The notes: generated from the letters alone by a model not told the origin. A stretch of DNA of 64,000 nt from Verrucomicrobiota bacterium (GCA_009885695.1 VFKE01000056.1:1-64000); one strand, 5' to 3'; shown: positions 18,918 through 28,870, numbered from the stretch's first letter. Translations and numbers: made by a program.

Positions 18918-20345
18918 ATGTCTCTTGCCATGTCCGTCGCCGCCCCCACCGCCGAATCTATAGTGGACCAGCCTTTGTTCGCGCAACCGCAACTCATGCC
19001 GCAAGCCAATCGCCTGAACGGCGCGCCAGCTTGGTTCCAGCAACGCACCGCCGCAGCCTGGGACGAATTTCAATCGCTGCCCGTTCCCGGAAACAAAGAC
19101 GAACACTGGCGCTACTCCAGCGCGAAGAAACTGGCCTTCGAAACCTTTCAGATAGCCGCTAATCCGAGTGAAGCTGACAAACAAGAAGCGATTGCGCGTT
19201 CCAAGGGGCTGACGGAATACGCAGCGAAGCTCGTGTTCGTCAACGACTGCCTCGCAAGTAACACAGGCATCCTGCCTGTGGGTCCAGCAGGCTTCCAGCC
19301 TGTTGTCAGTTCGGATGTGCCGGCCGGAAGCCCTCACAACACACAGGCCACAGGCCTGTGCCACAACTTCATCTGTTTGCCCTTCGAAGATGCCCTCCGC
19401 ACCCAGGGCGATGTCCTCGAGCAATACCTCATGAAGCGCAAGGCGGAACTCGGTTCAGCAAAATTCGCCGCGCTCCATCTCGCCCACGTCCGCGCCGGAG
19501 CCGTGGTCCTGGTGCCGAAGAACGTCGTCATTGAACATCCCATCGAAGTCTTTCACTGGGTCACAGGCGAGAATGCCGTCATCTTCCCGCACACGCTCAT
19601 CGTCACCGGCGATCACGCGCAGGTCACAGTCGTGGATCATCACGGCTCGCTGCGCGATGAAAGCTGCGCCAGCATCGCCGTGGCCGACTTCGTGGCCGGC
19701 CCCGGCAGCCGCATCACCTACATCAGCGCGCAGGAGATGTCGCTCAGCTCGCGCGCCTTGCACATTTCCTCCACCACCGTCGGTCGTGACGCGTCTGTGA
19801 AAGCGTTGCAGCTCCATCTCGGTGCCGCGTTCAGCCGCAACGAGACCGTAAGCGACCTCATTGGCGAAGGCGCCCGCAGTGAAATGCTCGGCGTATCATT
19901 GCCCTTCGGCGAACAGTGCGTGGACATGCGCACGCTGCAGAATCACATCGCCCCGCGCACCTTCAGCGACTTGCTCTACAAAAACGCACTCTACGATAAA
20001 TCAAAGACGGTCTTTGCCGGCCTCATCCAGGTTGAGGAAGGCGCCCACTACACCGACGCCTACCAGAAGTGCCGCAACCTCCTCAACAGCGAGGAGGCCG
20101 AGGCCGCTTCCATGCCCGGTCTGGAGATCAATGCCGATCAGGTCAAATGCAGCCACGGCGCGACCAGTGCTCCCATCAGCGAGGACGAACTTTTCTATCT
20201 CAAGGCGCGCGGCATTCCCGACAACGAGGCCCGCAAGCTGATCGCCACCGGCTTCATCGAGGACACCATCGCCAAACTGGAGAACCAGACGTTGATGGTC
20301 GATCTGGATCATCGCATCGAGGCGAAATTTGCCGCGATGATATAA
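18918..20345 (+). CDS. sufD: Fe-S cluster assembly protein SufD with in-frame REP-derived insert
   Basis: RTFSDLLYKNALYDKSKTVFAGLIQV; KCSHGATSAPISEDELFYLKARGIP; insert TGILPVGPAGFQPVVSSDVPAGSPHNTQATGLCHNF. Confidence 0.92.
   Translation: MSLAMSVAAPTAESIVDQPLFAQPQLMPQANRLNGAPAWFQQRTAAAWDEFQSLPVPGNKDEHWRYSSAKKLAFETFQIAANPSEADKQEAIARSKGLTEYAAKLVFVNDCLASNTGILPVGPAGFQPVVSSDVPAGSPHNTQATGLCHNFICLPFEDALRTQGDVLEQYLMKRKAELGSAKFAALHLAHVRAGAVVLVPKNVVIEHPIEVFHWVTGENAVIFPHTLIVTGDHAQVTVVDHHGSLRDESCASIAVADFVAGPGSRITYISAQEMSLSSRALHISSTTVGRDASVKALQLHLGAAFSRNETVSDLIGEGARSEMLGVSLPFGEQCVDMRTLQNHIAPRTFSDLLYKNALYDKSKTVFAGLIQVEEGAHYTDAYQKCRNLLNSEEAEAASMPGLEINADQVKCSHGATSAPISEDELFYLKARGIPDNEARKLIATGFIEDTIAKLENQTLMVDLDHRIEAKFAAMI
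19258..19366. repeat. REP-like element (family GTGGCACAGGC) inserted in sufD
   Basis: acaggcatcctgcctgt, gcaggcttccagcctgt, cacaggccacaggcctgtgccaca hairpins. Confidence 0.85.
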
Positions 20346-20376
20346 CTGAAGGGCGGATTTTTTGTCCGCGTATAGC

Positions 20377-20970
20377 TCACTTCAGCTTCGCGCATTCGCA
20401 CCAGCGCCAGCAATCCACCGTGTGATCATTCACCATCCCGGTGGCCTGCATGTGCGCATAGCAAATAGTCGACCCCACAAACTTGAAACCGCGCTGAAGC
20501 AGATCCTTGCTCAAGGCATCACTCTCCTTGGTTTTCGCCGGAAGGTCCTTCATCGTCTTCCATCGATTGACGATGGGCTTACCGCTCACAAAACGCCAAA
20601 TGTAGCGGTCGAAACTGCCGAACTCCTCCTGCACGGCCAGGAATGCTTTGGCATTCGTGACTGCCGAGCGAATCTTGAGCCGGTTGCGGACGATGCCCTC
20701 GTCTGCCAGCAGCGTGGCGATTTTCTTTTCGCCATAGCGCGCGACTTTGGCCGCATCGAATTCGTCAAACGCCCGCCGGTAATTCTCGCGCTTCTTTAAA
20801 ATGGTCAGCCAGCTCAATCCGGCCTGGGCTCCTTCCAGAATGAGAAACTCGAATAGTTTGGCGTCATCATGCAAAGGCAGGCCCCATTCCGCGTCGTGAT
20901 AGACGCGATTCAATTCATGGGACTGCGCCCAGCCGCATACCGTCTTCTCCTTCATTTCACCACCCCGCAT
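20377..20970 (-). CDS. tag: DNA-3-methyladenine glycosylase I
   Basis: CGWAQSHELNRVYHDAEWGLPLHDDAKLFEFLILEGAQAGLSWLTILKKRENYRRAF. Confidence 0.95.
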   Translation of the reverse strand: MRGGEMKEKTVCGWAQSHELNRVYHDAEWGLPLHDDAKLFEFLILEGAQAGLSWLTILKKRENYRRAFDEFDAAKVARYGEKKIATLLADEGIVRNRLKIRSAVTNAKAFLAVQEEFGSFDRYIWRFVSGKPIVNRWKTMKDLPAKTKESDALSKDLLQRGFKFVGSTICYAHMQATGMVNDHTVDCWRWCECAKLK

Positions 20971-21314
20971 TCATAAATAAAAAACGCCGGATTGAGGCCG
21001 GCCAGCGACTCCTTCAGTTTTTCAAGCTCCGCAGCAGGACCGTGAATCTCCAGGCGGATGAGATCATCGAGCGTCATCAGTCCGTTCAGCAGCGTACCAA
21101 CGTTTGCCAGGTGCTCCTGCACACCGGTCGCGCCCACGTAGGCCTCGGGGCAGAAGATCACGTCATCGTTGATCGTAAAATCATAGCCGAGGCTCTTCGG
21201 CTCGGTGGCGCTGATCTTCACAAATGCAGGCAGCAGGGCCTTCGCAGCCTCCAGCTTCCCGGGGCGGGCTTTGTAATAGGGATGAATGCTTACGACGTCT
21301 GCGGGTGTCTTCAT
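20952..21314 (-). CDS. Antibiotic biosynthesis monooxygenase (ABM)-like small protein
   Basis: 120 aa with ABM-like VSIHPYYKARPGKLEAAKALLPAFVKISATEPKSLGYDF pattern. Confidence 0.55.
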   Translation of the reverse strand: MKTPADVVSIHPYYKARPGKLEAAKALLPAFVKISATEPKSLGYDFTINDDVIFCPEAYVGATGVQEHLANVGTLLNGLMTLDDLIRLEIHGPAAELEKLKESLAGLNPAFFIYECGVVK

Positions 21315-21424
21315 GGGCGCAAGGTTTTTTGTTCAGGACCAGCCTGAACCTTTCCGTCGTCGGTGCAAAGAAAATCGCAATCCATGCTTGGCGATTTCCG
21401 GCACCTTCCGGTAAGATCAGCCAG

Positions 21425-21691
21425 ATGAATCCGCACACCTGCCGCACCCTCAGCACGATCTGCTTTCTGGCAGGCGTGAGTTCCATCGTGCTCTCCATCG
21501 CCATCTGGTGGCTCCTCAACAGTGACGACCCGGAGAAAAAAGCCCACGCCGAACGCTTCGGCATTTTCGTCGGCCTCTGGGCGCCGACACTGCTGATTCT
21601 TTCGAACCGCTTCGACCGCTACGCAGACAAAGCCCGGTCGCTGCCAGGCTTGAACCTCAAGGACGAGGACGCGGGACCTGAGAATTCCTGA
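21425..21691 (+). CDS. Small membrane protein of unknown function
   Basis: MNPHTCRTLSTICFLAGVSSIVLSIAIWWLL...FGIFVGLWAPTLLILSNRF, two TM segments. Confidence 0.5.
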   Translation: MNPHTCRTLSTICFLAGVSSIVLSIAIWWLLNSDDPEKKAHAERFGIFVGLWAPTLLILSNRFDRYADKARSLPGLNLKDEDAGPENS

Positions 21692-21745
21692 GCGCTCATG
21701 CGGTGATCAGTTGCATCGGCACGACACTTGCGCCAAGCATCGCTG

Positions 21746-23287
21746 ATGCTCCATCTCCCCCGCTGCTCCGGAATATTGCTCCATCCCACATCCCTGCCGG
21801 GGCGCTTTGGCATCGGTGAACTCGGGCCTGGCGCGGAACTCTGGCTGGAAGCATTGCACCGCATGGGCCAGAAACTCTGGCAGATTCTGCCGCTCGGCCC
21901 CACCGGCTACGGAAATTCGCCCTATCAATCCCTCTCCAGCTTCGCGGGCAATCCGCTGCTCATCAGTTTCGACGCCTTGGTGCGCGACGGCTTGTTCACC
22001 CCGGATGATCTCGCTCTGCTGCCCGAATTTCCCGATGACTACGTGGCCTTCGGTCCGGTGATCGAAGTCCGCAACGCCTTCCTCAAGCTGGCCGCCAGCC
22101 GCTTCACCAGTCAATGCGACGCCAGCCCGCTGCTGCATCGCGCGTTCGAGGCCTTCTGCGAGCGCGAACAATCGTGGCTGGACGACTGGGCCTTGTTCAC
22201 CGTGCTCAAAGAAGCGAACGGCTCCAAGCCATGGACGCAGTGGCCACGCGACCTGGCCTTGCGCGAAGAAATCGCCATGGAGGAAGTGATGTCGGCGCGT
22301 GTCACTGAGATCGAGGAAGCCAAAGCCCTCCAGTTTCTGTTTCACCGCCAGTGGACCAAGATACGCCTGCGCGCAAAGGAGCTGGGCATAGTCATCATCG
22401 GCGACATCCCCATCTTCGCCGCCCACGACAGCGCCGATGTCTGGGCTAACCGCGAGCTGTTCCATCTTGATGAAAACGGCAACCCCACGGTGGTCGCAGG
22501 AGTACCTCCCGATTATTTTAGCGCTACTGGACAACGCTGGGGCAACCCCCTGTATCACTGGGAGAAGCACCAGCAGACGAATTTCGCCTGGTGGAAAGCC
22601 CGCCTCCGTCAGACGCTCTCGCTGGTGGACGTGGTGCGCATCGACCACTTCCGTGGCTTCGCGGCTTATTGGGAAATTCCCGCTATTGAAGAAACGGCCG
22701 TCATAGGCCAGTGGGTGGAAGCACCGGGTGACGCTCTGTTTGCTGCACTCAAGGAAGATCTCGGAGCCAATCTGCCTATCATCGCCGAAGACTTGGGCAT
22801 CATAACGCCGGATGTCGTCACGCTGCGTGATAAGCACCATCTCCCAGGCATGAAGGTCATGCAGTTCGCCTTCGGCGCGGACACGCTGGCTCCGGAATAC
22901 ATCCCTGAGAACTACCCGGAGAACTGCGTAGCCTACACCGGCACCCATGACAACGACACCGTGCTCGGACTCTTCCACAGTGAAGCCGACGAGCACACCA
23001 CCCGCACGACAGAGATGGTTGCAGCCGAGCGGCGCACCATTTTGAATTACACAAAGACCGACGGCAGTGAATTGAACTGGGATTACATCAGCCATGTCTG
23101 GCAGAGCCAATCCAAGCTGGCGCTATGCCCCTTGCAAGATGTGCTCGGCTTAGGCAGCGAATCCCGCATGAACATCCCCGGCAAAAGCGGTGAGTTCTGG
23201 AACTGGCGCTTCCGCTGGGATCAACTCACGCCGCAGATTGAGGAACGGCTGAAGCAGGTGACTGGCGCGGCGGGACGCTGCCCATAG
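21746..23287 (+). CDS. malQ: 4-alpha-glucanotransferase
   Basis: RCSGILLHPTSLPGRFGIGELG; GDIPIFAAHDSADVWANRELF; RIDHFRGFAAYWEIP; IIAEDLGIITPDV; TGTHDNDTVLG. Confidence 0.95.
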   Translation: MLHLPRCSGILLHPTSLPGRFGIGELGPGAELWLEALHRMGQKLWQILPLGPTGYGNSPYQSLSSFAGNPLLISFDALVRDGLFTPDDLALLPEFPDDYVAFGPVIEVRNAFLKLAASRFTSQCDASPLLHRAFEAFCEREQSWLDDWALFTVLKEANGSKPWTQWPRDLALREEIAMEEVMSARVTEIEEAKALQFLFHRQWTKIRLRAKELGIVIIGDIPIFAAHDSADVWANRELFHLDENGNPTVVAGVPPDYFSATGQRWGNPLYHWEKHQQTNFAWWKARLRQTLSLVDVVRIDHFRGFAAYWEIPAIEETAVIGQWVEAPGDALFAALKEDLGANLPIIAEDLGIITPDVVTLRDKHHLPGMKVMQFAFGADTLAPEYIPENYPENCVAYTGTHDNDTVLGLFHSEADEHTTRTTEMVAAERRTILNYTKTDGSELNWDYISHVWQSQSKLALCPLQDVLGLGSESRMNIPGKSGEFWNWRFRWDQLTPQIEERLKQVTGAAGRCP

Positions 23288-23343
23288 TTCAGTTGCGAAA
23301 GAAATTGAGATTAGTGCATCTTTATTTTTGTGCGGAGATTCAC

Positions 23344-23727
23344 TCAACACATCACCACCTGCGGCAGATACTGAAAGTGTGTGTCGGAGGAGCAGAGGAC
23401 AAGGCTATGCTGGACAACGAGGGCAGCAATCCAGAGATCGTTCGTCGGGACGGCAACGCCCTTCTTGCGAAGCTGAAAGTAGAGTTGCGCGTAGTGATGT
23501 GTCGTCTGCTCGTCTGGCAGGAGCACCAAGACGCGGGGGCTGCCGAGGAAACGCTGAAGGTTGGCAGCATTAACGGATTTCTGGTTCCCAGCGGCGAAAC
23601 CGGCGCGGAGTTCACCCAGCACCATAAGCGGAAGATAAATCTGACGTGCGGTGCGGATGATTTGGACGCGCGTGACGTCGCCTCTCATGAAATCGCTGTA
23701 GGCGTTGGTATCCAGCGCGACGTTCAT
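23344..23727 (-). CDS. Type II toxin, PIN-domain (VapC-like)
   Basis: MNVALDTNAYSDFMRGD...LPLMVLGELRAGFAAG...PTNDLWIAALVVQHSLVLCSSDTHF. Confidence 0.88.
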   Translation of the reverse strand: MNVALDTNAYSDFMRGDVTRVQIIRTARQIYLPLMVLGELRAGFAAGNQKSVNAANLQRFLGSPRVLVLLPDEQTTHHYAQLYFQLRKKGVAVPTNDLWIAALVVQHSLVLCSSDTHFQYLPQVVMC

Positions 23728-23972
23728 TTCCACGCCTCCTCGTCCACGCGCTCGAAGTCGGCGATGGCCCGGTCGAACGCCTTGTCCTCCTGCCACGAGC
23801 CAACGAGGGCATCAAGGTCGGTGTGTTCAACCGGCTTCGCCTCAAGTTCGAGGCCCCGGGCGAGCGCTTCGACAGCAACGGCGTTGAGGCTCTTGGCCTC
23901 CTGCCTCGCACGACGGCGCAAAGCACGGTCAATAGCATTAGGAACGGCCCGAATGGTGTATTGCGTATTCAT
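23724..23972 (-). CDS. Antitoxin (VapB/FitA-like), overlaps toxin start
   Basis: MNTQYTIRAVPNAIDRALRRRARQEAKSLNAVAVEALARGL is RHH-like; overlap with downstream PIN ORF. Confidence 0.8.
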   Translation of the reverse strand: MNTQYTIRAVPNAIDRALRRRARQEAKSLNAVAVEALARGLELEAKPVEHTDLDALVGSWQEDKAFDRAIADFERVDEEAWK

Positions 23973-24029
23973 GATGCAGGCAATGTATTCAAATAATGCA
24001 GGCAAGCAAGGCAATTTATGCGCCCATTA

Positions 24030-24158
24030 GAGCATTTTTAAAAAGACGTAGCCGCAACTCGTGAGAGTGCGGGAAAAATCACGGCAGCCAACGAAGTATG
24101 CCTATTCCGCGCGTTCTCACGAACGCGGCTACGAAATTATTTATACCGCACTAGCGGT
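24030..24158 (-). repeat. REPIN/MITE-like element, copy 2, inverted relative to copy 1
   Basis: Reverse complement aligns to 164-291 with few mismatches. Confidence 0.85.
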
Positions 24159-24216
24159 CTGACTCTCCCCTGCGGCTTCATTAAATTGGCTAGGAAATTG
24201 CGAAGATCCGCATCAC

Positions 24217-24627
24217 TCAATCCAGAAAGCGTGCGCGAACTTCAGGCGATGGCACGAGACAGGTATCCGACTTGCCAAACCAACGATAGCGATTCCGCGC
24301 GATGAGGCGATAAGCGGGATCGCGCAGGCATGGTGGAACGATCAGCAATATGCTCAACCAGCACCAAGGTGCGCACAGATGCTGGCAGAGACGCAGTGAT
24401 GCGTCGCTTTCGCGCCAGGCCTTCGAGCCTTCGATCAGCACGAAGCTGTTCATATCTACCTCATCAAGGCCGTGCTCGCGCAGAAGACGGCGGCCTGTTT
24501 CAGATTGCAATGAAGCAAAGCGGCATACGCCGAGCGGATCGCGCGCGATGACGAAGCGGACGCTCCAGGCGCAGAAGTTGCAGACGCCATCGAAGAGAAT
24601 GACCGGGCTATTGTTTTGCATCTTCAT
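24217..24627 (-). CDS. Thiol-disulfide oxidoreductase, DCC family (DUF393)
   Basis: VILFDGVCNFCAWSVRFVIARDP...RFASLQSETGR. Confidence 0.9.
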   Translation of the reverse strand: MKMQNNSPVILFDGVCNFCAWSVRFVIARDPLGVCRFASLQSETGRRLLREHGLDEVDMNSFVLIEGSKAWRESDASLRLCQHLCAPWCWLSILLIVPPCLRDPAYRLIARNRYRWFGKSDTCLVPSPEVRARFLD

Positions 24628-24645
24628 CGTCCAGTGGATTGCGCT

Positions 24646-27399
24646 TCACTCAAACACCGCGCGCTCCACGGTTTCCCGCAACGCCAGCAGCATGTCGCGA
24701 TCGGTGATTTTCTTTCCGGCAGCGTCCTGAAGGTAGATGGCATCAATGGCGACACCTTTCTCGGTGTTGATCCGCGCATGGCAGACGCTGAGACCGTGCT
24801 GGCCGATGGCCATGAAAACATCGTAAAGCAGGCCAATGCGGTCCAGGACCTGAAGTTCGAGGACCGTGTATTCCGCGCTGATCTCGGTGTTGATATGGAT
24901 GCGTTGGGAAATTTCGCCGGCAACGCCTTCAAATTCCTTGAGGGGGGCGCGATTGATTTTAACGGCCTCGCTAAAATCAAAGTGCGTGCTCTGAAAGGCA
25001 TCTTCGATGAGCGCGCACACACGCGCCTTGGTGCGATCATGGGAAACCGGCGTGAGATTGGCGGTGCAGACGCGAAAGATGTCGAGCACCACATCATCGG
25101 AACGCTGGAAGAGGTCGGCGCCGAGAATGTTGATGTTGTTGGCGGCAAGTGCTCCGGCGATGCGGGCGAGGAGCAAATGACGGTCCCAGCTCACCACGAC
25201 AAGTTCGCTGGATCCCTGTTCGGGATGCGCGATCCATTCCAGCGTGGGCAGGAGCCCGGCATCCGCCTTGCCTTCCACCAGCTTCTGAAAAAACTCACGG
25301 ACAAGCCGGAGGTGCTGCGCGATGACCGCAGCATCCCGAAAATTAAAATAGCTGCGCGGCATGCAGGTGAAATGCGCGGCTGTTTCCTCGCCATAACTCT
25401 CGTCCAGATTTCCCATCACCTCCGCCTGAAGTGCGAGCAGCGGCGCTGTGATCCGGCGGGTATAATCAGACGGATCGTCCAGATAGCGCACAGTGTTGCT
25501 ATAGAGCTGACGCAGAAGACTTTCTTTCCATGATGTCCAGCTCCCTTCGCTGGTGCCACGGCTGTCGGCACAACTCATCACCATGAGCGCATCCAGAAAC
25601 GTGCGGTCGCGCGCTATCTTCGCGAATTCTTCGATGACCTGCGAGTCGTCCAGATTCTTCGAGGTCGCTGTCTGATAAAGCGTCAGATGATGATCCACCA
25701 GGAACATGATCAGGCGGCGGCGTTCTCCCTTGATCTGCAACCGGCGGCAGACACGACTGGCAAGGAAGGCGCTGGCATCGGAATGATTGCGCGTGTTCGC
25801 GGCACGGCCAGTGTCATGCAGCAGTAAGGCAAGGTAGAGGATGCCCGGCTCCTGGAGTTTATGAAAGAGCTTCTGGAAGAAGCCCAGGCTTTCATGCGGT
25901 TCGCCCGCAAGCTCATCAAGCTTGTCCATGGTGCGCAGCGTGTGCTCGTCCGCCGTGTAACGATGAAAAAACTCATGCTGCACCAGACAGTCGAGCGCGC
26001 CAAACTCCGGCATCCAGCGCCCGAGAAATCCCACGCGATGCATCTGCCGCAGCACGCGGGAAACTTCGCCCTTTCGGGAGAGGATGGCGCTGAAGCTGTC
26101 ACGCGCCGCCCTGCTGTAACGGAAAGTCTGATCTACCAGAGGAAAGCTTTTCTGCACAAGCTGGAACAATTCCGGACTGAGTCGCAGGTGCCGCTGTTGC
26201 GTGTGAACAAACAGGCGCATGAGTCGGGGAGGGTCATCCTTGAAAATCCGGTCGTTCTCCGGATAGAGGCGCTCATTCTTGCTGATGAAGCCATCGAATT
26301 TCTCGGGTCGTCCCGCGCGGCGGCGCGCAAGGAATCCAAGCACCATGCCGCGCTGCTCCTGCTCGACCGTCTCCAGATGAAACCGGTCCATCAGCTCATT
26401 GGAACGCTGGAGAACGTTCCGTGTATGCGTGTAATAGTCGCGCATGAAGGCCTCAATGCGTCCGAGCATGCCCTTGTGCCGGTAGCCGAGGTTAGTGGCC
26501 ACCACGCCCTGAAGCCGCAGGGTGAGCACGTCCTGTTCGCGTTTCTCAATGTAGTGCAACTCTGTGCGCACGCGCAGGAGAAAGTCATGCGCCTGCGACA
26601 GTTCACGCAGTGAGGTCGGCGTAAGCATTCCGGCTTTTACGAGATCGCGCAGATTCGTGGCGCGCAATTTGGCGTAGGCGGTCCACAGAAGGTTGTGATA
26701 ATCGCGCAGCCCGCCGCAGCCCGTCTTCACATTAGGCTCCTGCACAAACGGAGTCACGCCCTGCTTGCGGTGGCGATCGATGAGATCCTGCTGACGCAGT
26801 TTCAGGAACGCTGTCTCCTTTCCCAGCATGCACTCGCGGTCGAAGCGCTTCTGCAAATCCTCGAACGCCGAGGATTCACCGGCAACCAACCGTGCCTCAA
26901 TCAGCGCGGTCTTGACCTGGTTGTCTTCATTGGCCCGCTTCAGCGTCTCTCCCACAGAACGCGTGGCCGAGTCCCCAACCTTGAATCCACTGTCCCACAA
27001 AGCCGTGAGAAATTGCGTCACCCTGGCCGCGACACCGGCCGGCACCTGCGCACTGTTGCCGGGCAACAGAAGAAGAATGTCCACATCACTGCTCGGATTC
27101 ATCTGCTCACGACCATAACCGCCGGTGGCCACGAGGCTGATCGAACCAGTGTCCTTGTGCTCGCCCGCCACGTGATCCCACAGGCAGATCAAAGCCGCGT
27201 CCACCAGCGCGGCGCGCATCTGGCAGATTTCAACACCGCCGCCTCCCGCGCGGTGCAACATGCGCAGACGCGCCTCTTCAATTTTACGAAAACGCTTCAA
27301 CGCGCGCTGCACTTCCAGCGCCGACCAGGTTTTCCCCAGCGGAGGCGACAGCATCGCGCGCGCACGAGCGGGAATCGAAGAGACACGAGAAGAAGCCAT
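24646..27399 (-). CDS. glnD: [Protein-PII] uridylyltransferase
   Basis: VATGGYGREQMNPSSDVDILLLLP; KTGCGGLRDYHNLLW; HD domain ALLLHDTGRA; two C-terminal ACT-like segments. Confidence 0.94.
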   Translation of the reverse strand: MASSRVSSIPARARAMLSPPLGKTWSALEVQRALKRFRKIEEARLRMLHRAGGGGVEICQMRAALVDAALICLWDHVAGEHKDTGSISLVATGGYGREQMNPSSDVDILLLLPGNSAQVPAGVAARVTQFLTALWDSGFKVGDSATRSVGETLKRANEDNQVKTALIEARLVAGESSAFEDLQKRFDRECMLGKETAFLKLRQQDLIDRHRKQGVTPFVQEPNVKTGCGGLRDYHNLLWTAYAKLRATNLRDLVKAGMLTPTSLRELSQAHDFLLRVRTELHYIEKREQDVLTLRLQGVVATNLGYRHKGMLGRIEAFMRDYYTHTRNVLQRSNELMDRFHLETVEQEQRGMVLGFLARRRAGRPEKFDGFISKNERLYPENDRIFKDDPPRLMRLFVHTQQRHLRLSPELFQLVQKSFPLVDQTFRYSRAARDSFSAILSRKGEVSRVLRQMHRVGFLGRWMPEFGALDCLVQHEFFHRYTADEHTLRTMDKLDELAGEPHESLGFFQKLFHKLQEPGILYLALLLHDTGRAANTRNHSDASAFLASRVCRRLQIKGERRRLIMFLVDHHLTLYQTATSKNLDDSQVIEEFAKIARDRTFLDALMVMSCADSRGTSEGSWTSWKESLLRQLYSNTVRYLDDPSDYTRRITAPLLALQAEVMGNLDESYGEETAAHFTCMPRSYFNFRDAAVIAQHLRLVREFFQKLVEGKADAGLLPTLEWIAHPEQGSSELVVVSWDRHLLLARIAGALAANNINILGADLFQRSDDVVLDIFRVCTANLTPVSHDRTKARVCALIEDAFQSTHFDFSEAVKINRAPLKEFEGVAGEISQRIHINTEISAEYTVLELQVLDRIGLLYDVFMAIGQHGLSVCHARINTEKGVAIDAIYLQDAAGKKITDRDMLLALRETVERAVFE

Positions 27400-27405
27400 G
27401 GACAG

Positions 27406-27939
27406 TCAATAGGACACAACAGAGCGCACCGGTCCGAACGGCTCCACACGCTCGCGTCCATGGAGGAATCCCAGCTCGATAAAAAATACGGAGCCGAGCA
27501 CCTCTGCCTGCAATTCCTGCATCAGTTTGAGCGCCGCACCGGCGGTTCCGCCGGTCGCGAGCAAGTCATCCGCCAGTAACACTTTCTCGCCGGGCGCAAT
27601 GGCGTCGATGTGCATTTCCATCGAGGCGGTGCCGTATTCCAGCGAATAGTCCACCGTGTGCGTGCGCCAGGGAAGCTTGCCTTTTTTCCGCGCCGGGATA
27701 AAACCGCATCCGAGCCGCGCAGCGAGCAACGCGCCAAAGATAAAACCGCGGGCATCAATGCCCACCACCTTGTCCACCTGCTGCATGCCGGCGAGTTCGG
27801 CCATGGCCTCGATGGCATCATGCATCAAGGCCGGATCCGCCAAGACTGGCGTGATGTCCTTGAACATGACCCCGGGCTGGGGAAAATTGGGCACGTCGCG
27901 AATCGCGGCGCGGAGACGGGCTTGGGTCTTGGGGTCCAT
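27406..27939 (-). CDS. apt: Adenine phosphoribosyltransferase
   Basis: IRDVPNFPQPGVMFKDITPVL; GIDARGFIFGALLAARLG; EKVLLADDLLATGGTAGAA. Confidence 0.95.
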   Translation of the reverse strand: MDPKTQARLRAAIRDVPNFPQPGVMFKDITPVLADPALMHDAIEAMAELAGMQQVDKVVGIDARGFIFGALLAARLGCGFIPARKKGKLPWRTHTVDYSLEYGTASMEMHIDAIAPGEKVLLADDLLATGGTAGAALKLMQELQAEVLGSVFFIELGFLHGRERVEPFGPVRSVVSY

Positions 27940-28029
27940 CGGGCAACCGTGGACGTTGCCGCCGTCCGCCGCAAGTGCGAGTGGTTCGCCATTCGACATC
28001 CGCGCCGCTTTGCGCCAAGTTGCGGCCTC

Positions 28030-28809
28030 ATGGAAACTCCCCGATTACTGCTCGCGCTCTCAACCGCCGCCTTCACTGGTGCCGTGGTGCAGGCTGTTCT
28101 GGCCCTGCGCGCAGGTCGCTGGCGTGAGAGTCGCTGGCATTTAGTGCCGATGGCGCTGGGCTTTATTTTCCAGTGCGCCTTCCTCTATCTCCGGGGACAG
28201 GAACACGGGCGCTGCCCGCTAACGAACCAGTTTGAAATTTTCATCTTCATCGGCTGGAGCATCATGCTGCTTTATTTTCTGGTGGGCGCGGCCTACCGGC
28301 TTTCGCTGCTCGGCGTCTTCACCGCGCCCCTGCTGGCCATTCTTCAGACGCTGGCCCTGCTCTCCCCCCTGGATCAGGCGGCAAAGCCGGCGCGGGGCGC
28401 GGTCAACGCCTGGCTGGAACTGCACGCATCCGTCGCGCTCATCGCCTATGCCGCCTTTGCCCTGGCCTGCATCACCGGCGTGATGTTTCTCCTGCAGGAC
28501 CGCCTGCTCAAACGCCACCGCATCAACGCCCTCTTCCACCAACTCCCTCCCATTCATGACCTCGCAAAAGCCATCACCCGCATGATGCTGCTCGGCATCG
28601 TGCTCCTGAGTATCGCGCTCGCGGCCTCGTTTCAGATCAACATCCCCATCACGAACACTAAAATGCTTTTCGCCTGGGGCGTGTGGGCGCTTTACATCGT
28701 CAATCTGCTCCTGATGTGGCGCCGCCGCATCAGTGCCCGGCAGACCGCCTGGCTCGCCATCGGCAGCTTCGGCATCGTGTTCATCTCAATCTGGATGATC
28801 TCCAAATAA
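28030..28809 (+). CDS. Cytochrome c assembly / CcsA-like (HemX-type) membrane protein
   Basis: Eight-TM-like protein; CPLTNQFEIFIFIGWSIMLLYF; located directly before hemA. Confidence 0.75.
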   Translation: METPRLLLALSTAAFTGAVVQAVLALRAGRWRESRWHLVPMALGFIFQCAFLYLRGQEHGRCPLTNQFEIFIFIGWSIMLLYFLVGAAYRLSLLGVFTAPLLAILQTLALLSPLDQAAKPARGAVNAWLELHASVALIAYAAFALACITGVMFLLQDRLLKRHRINALFHQLPPIHDLAKAITRMMLLGIVLLSIALAASFQINIPITNTKMLFAWGVWALYIVNLLLMWRRRISARQTAWLAIGSFGIVFISIWMISK

Positions 28810-28833
28810 TCCACTCCACGAAGATCAAGTGTT

Positions 28834-28868
28834 CACTGACCTCTGACTTCCGACTTCTGACCTCCGTC
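28834..28868. repeat. Heptamer array ending 2 nt before hemA start codon
   Basis: cactgac ctctgac ttccgac ttctgac ctccgtc. Confidence 0.85.
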
Positions 28869-28870
28869 CC

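Noticed and set aside
21707-23110. 467-aa minus-strand ORF
   Set aside because: Antisense to malQ; no recognisable motif.
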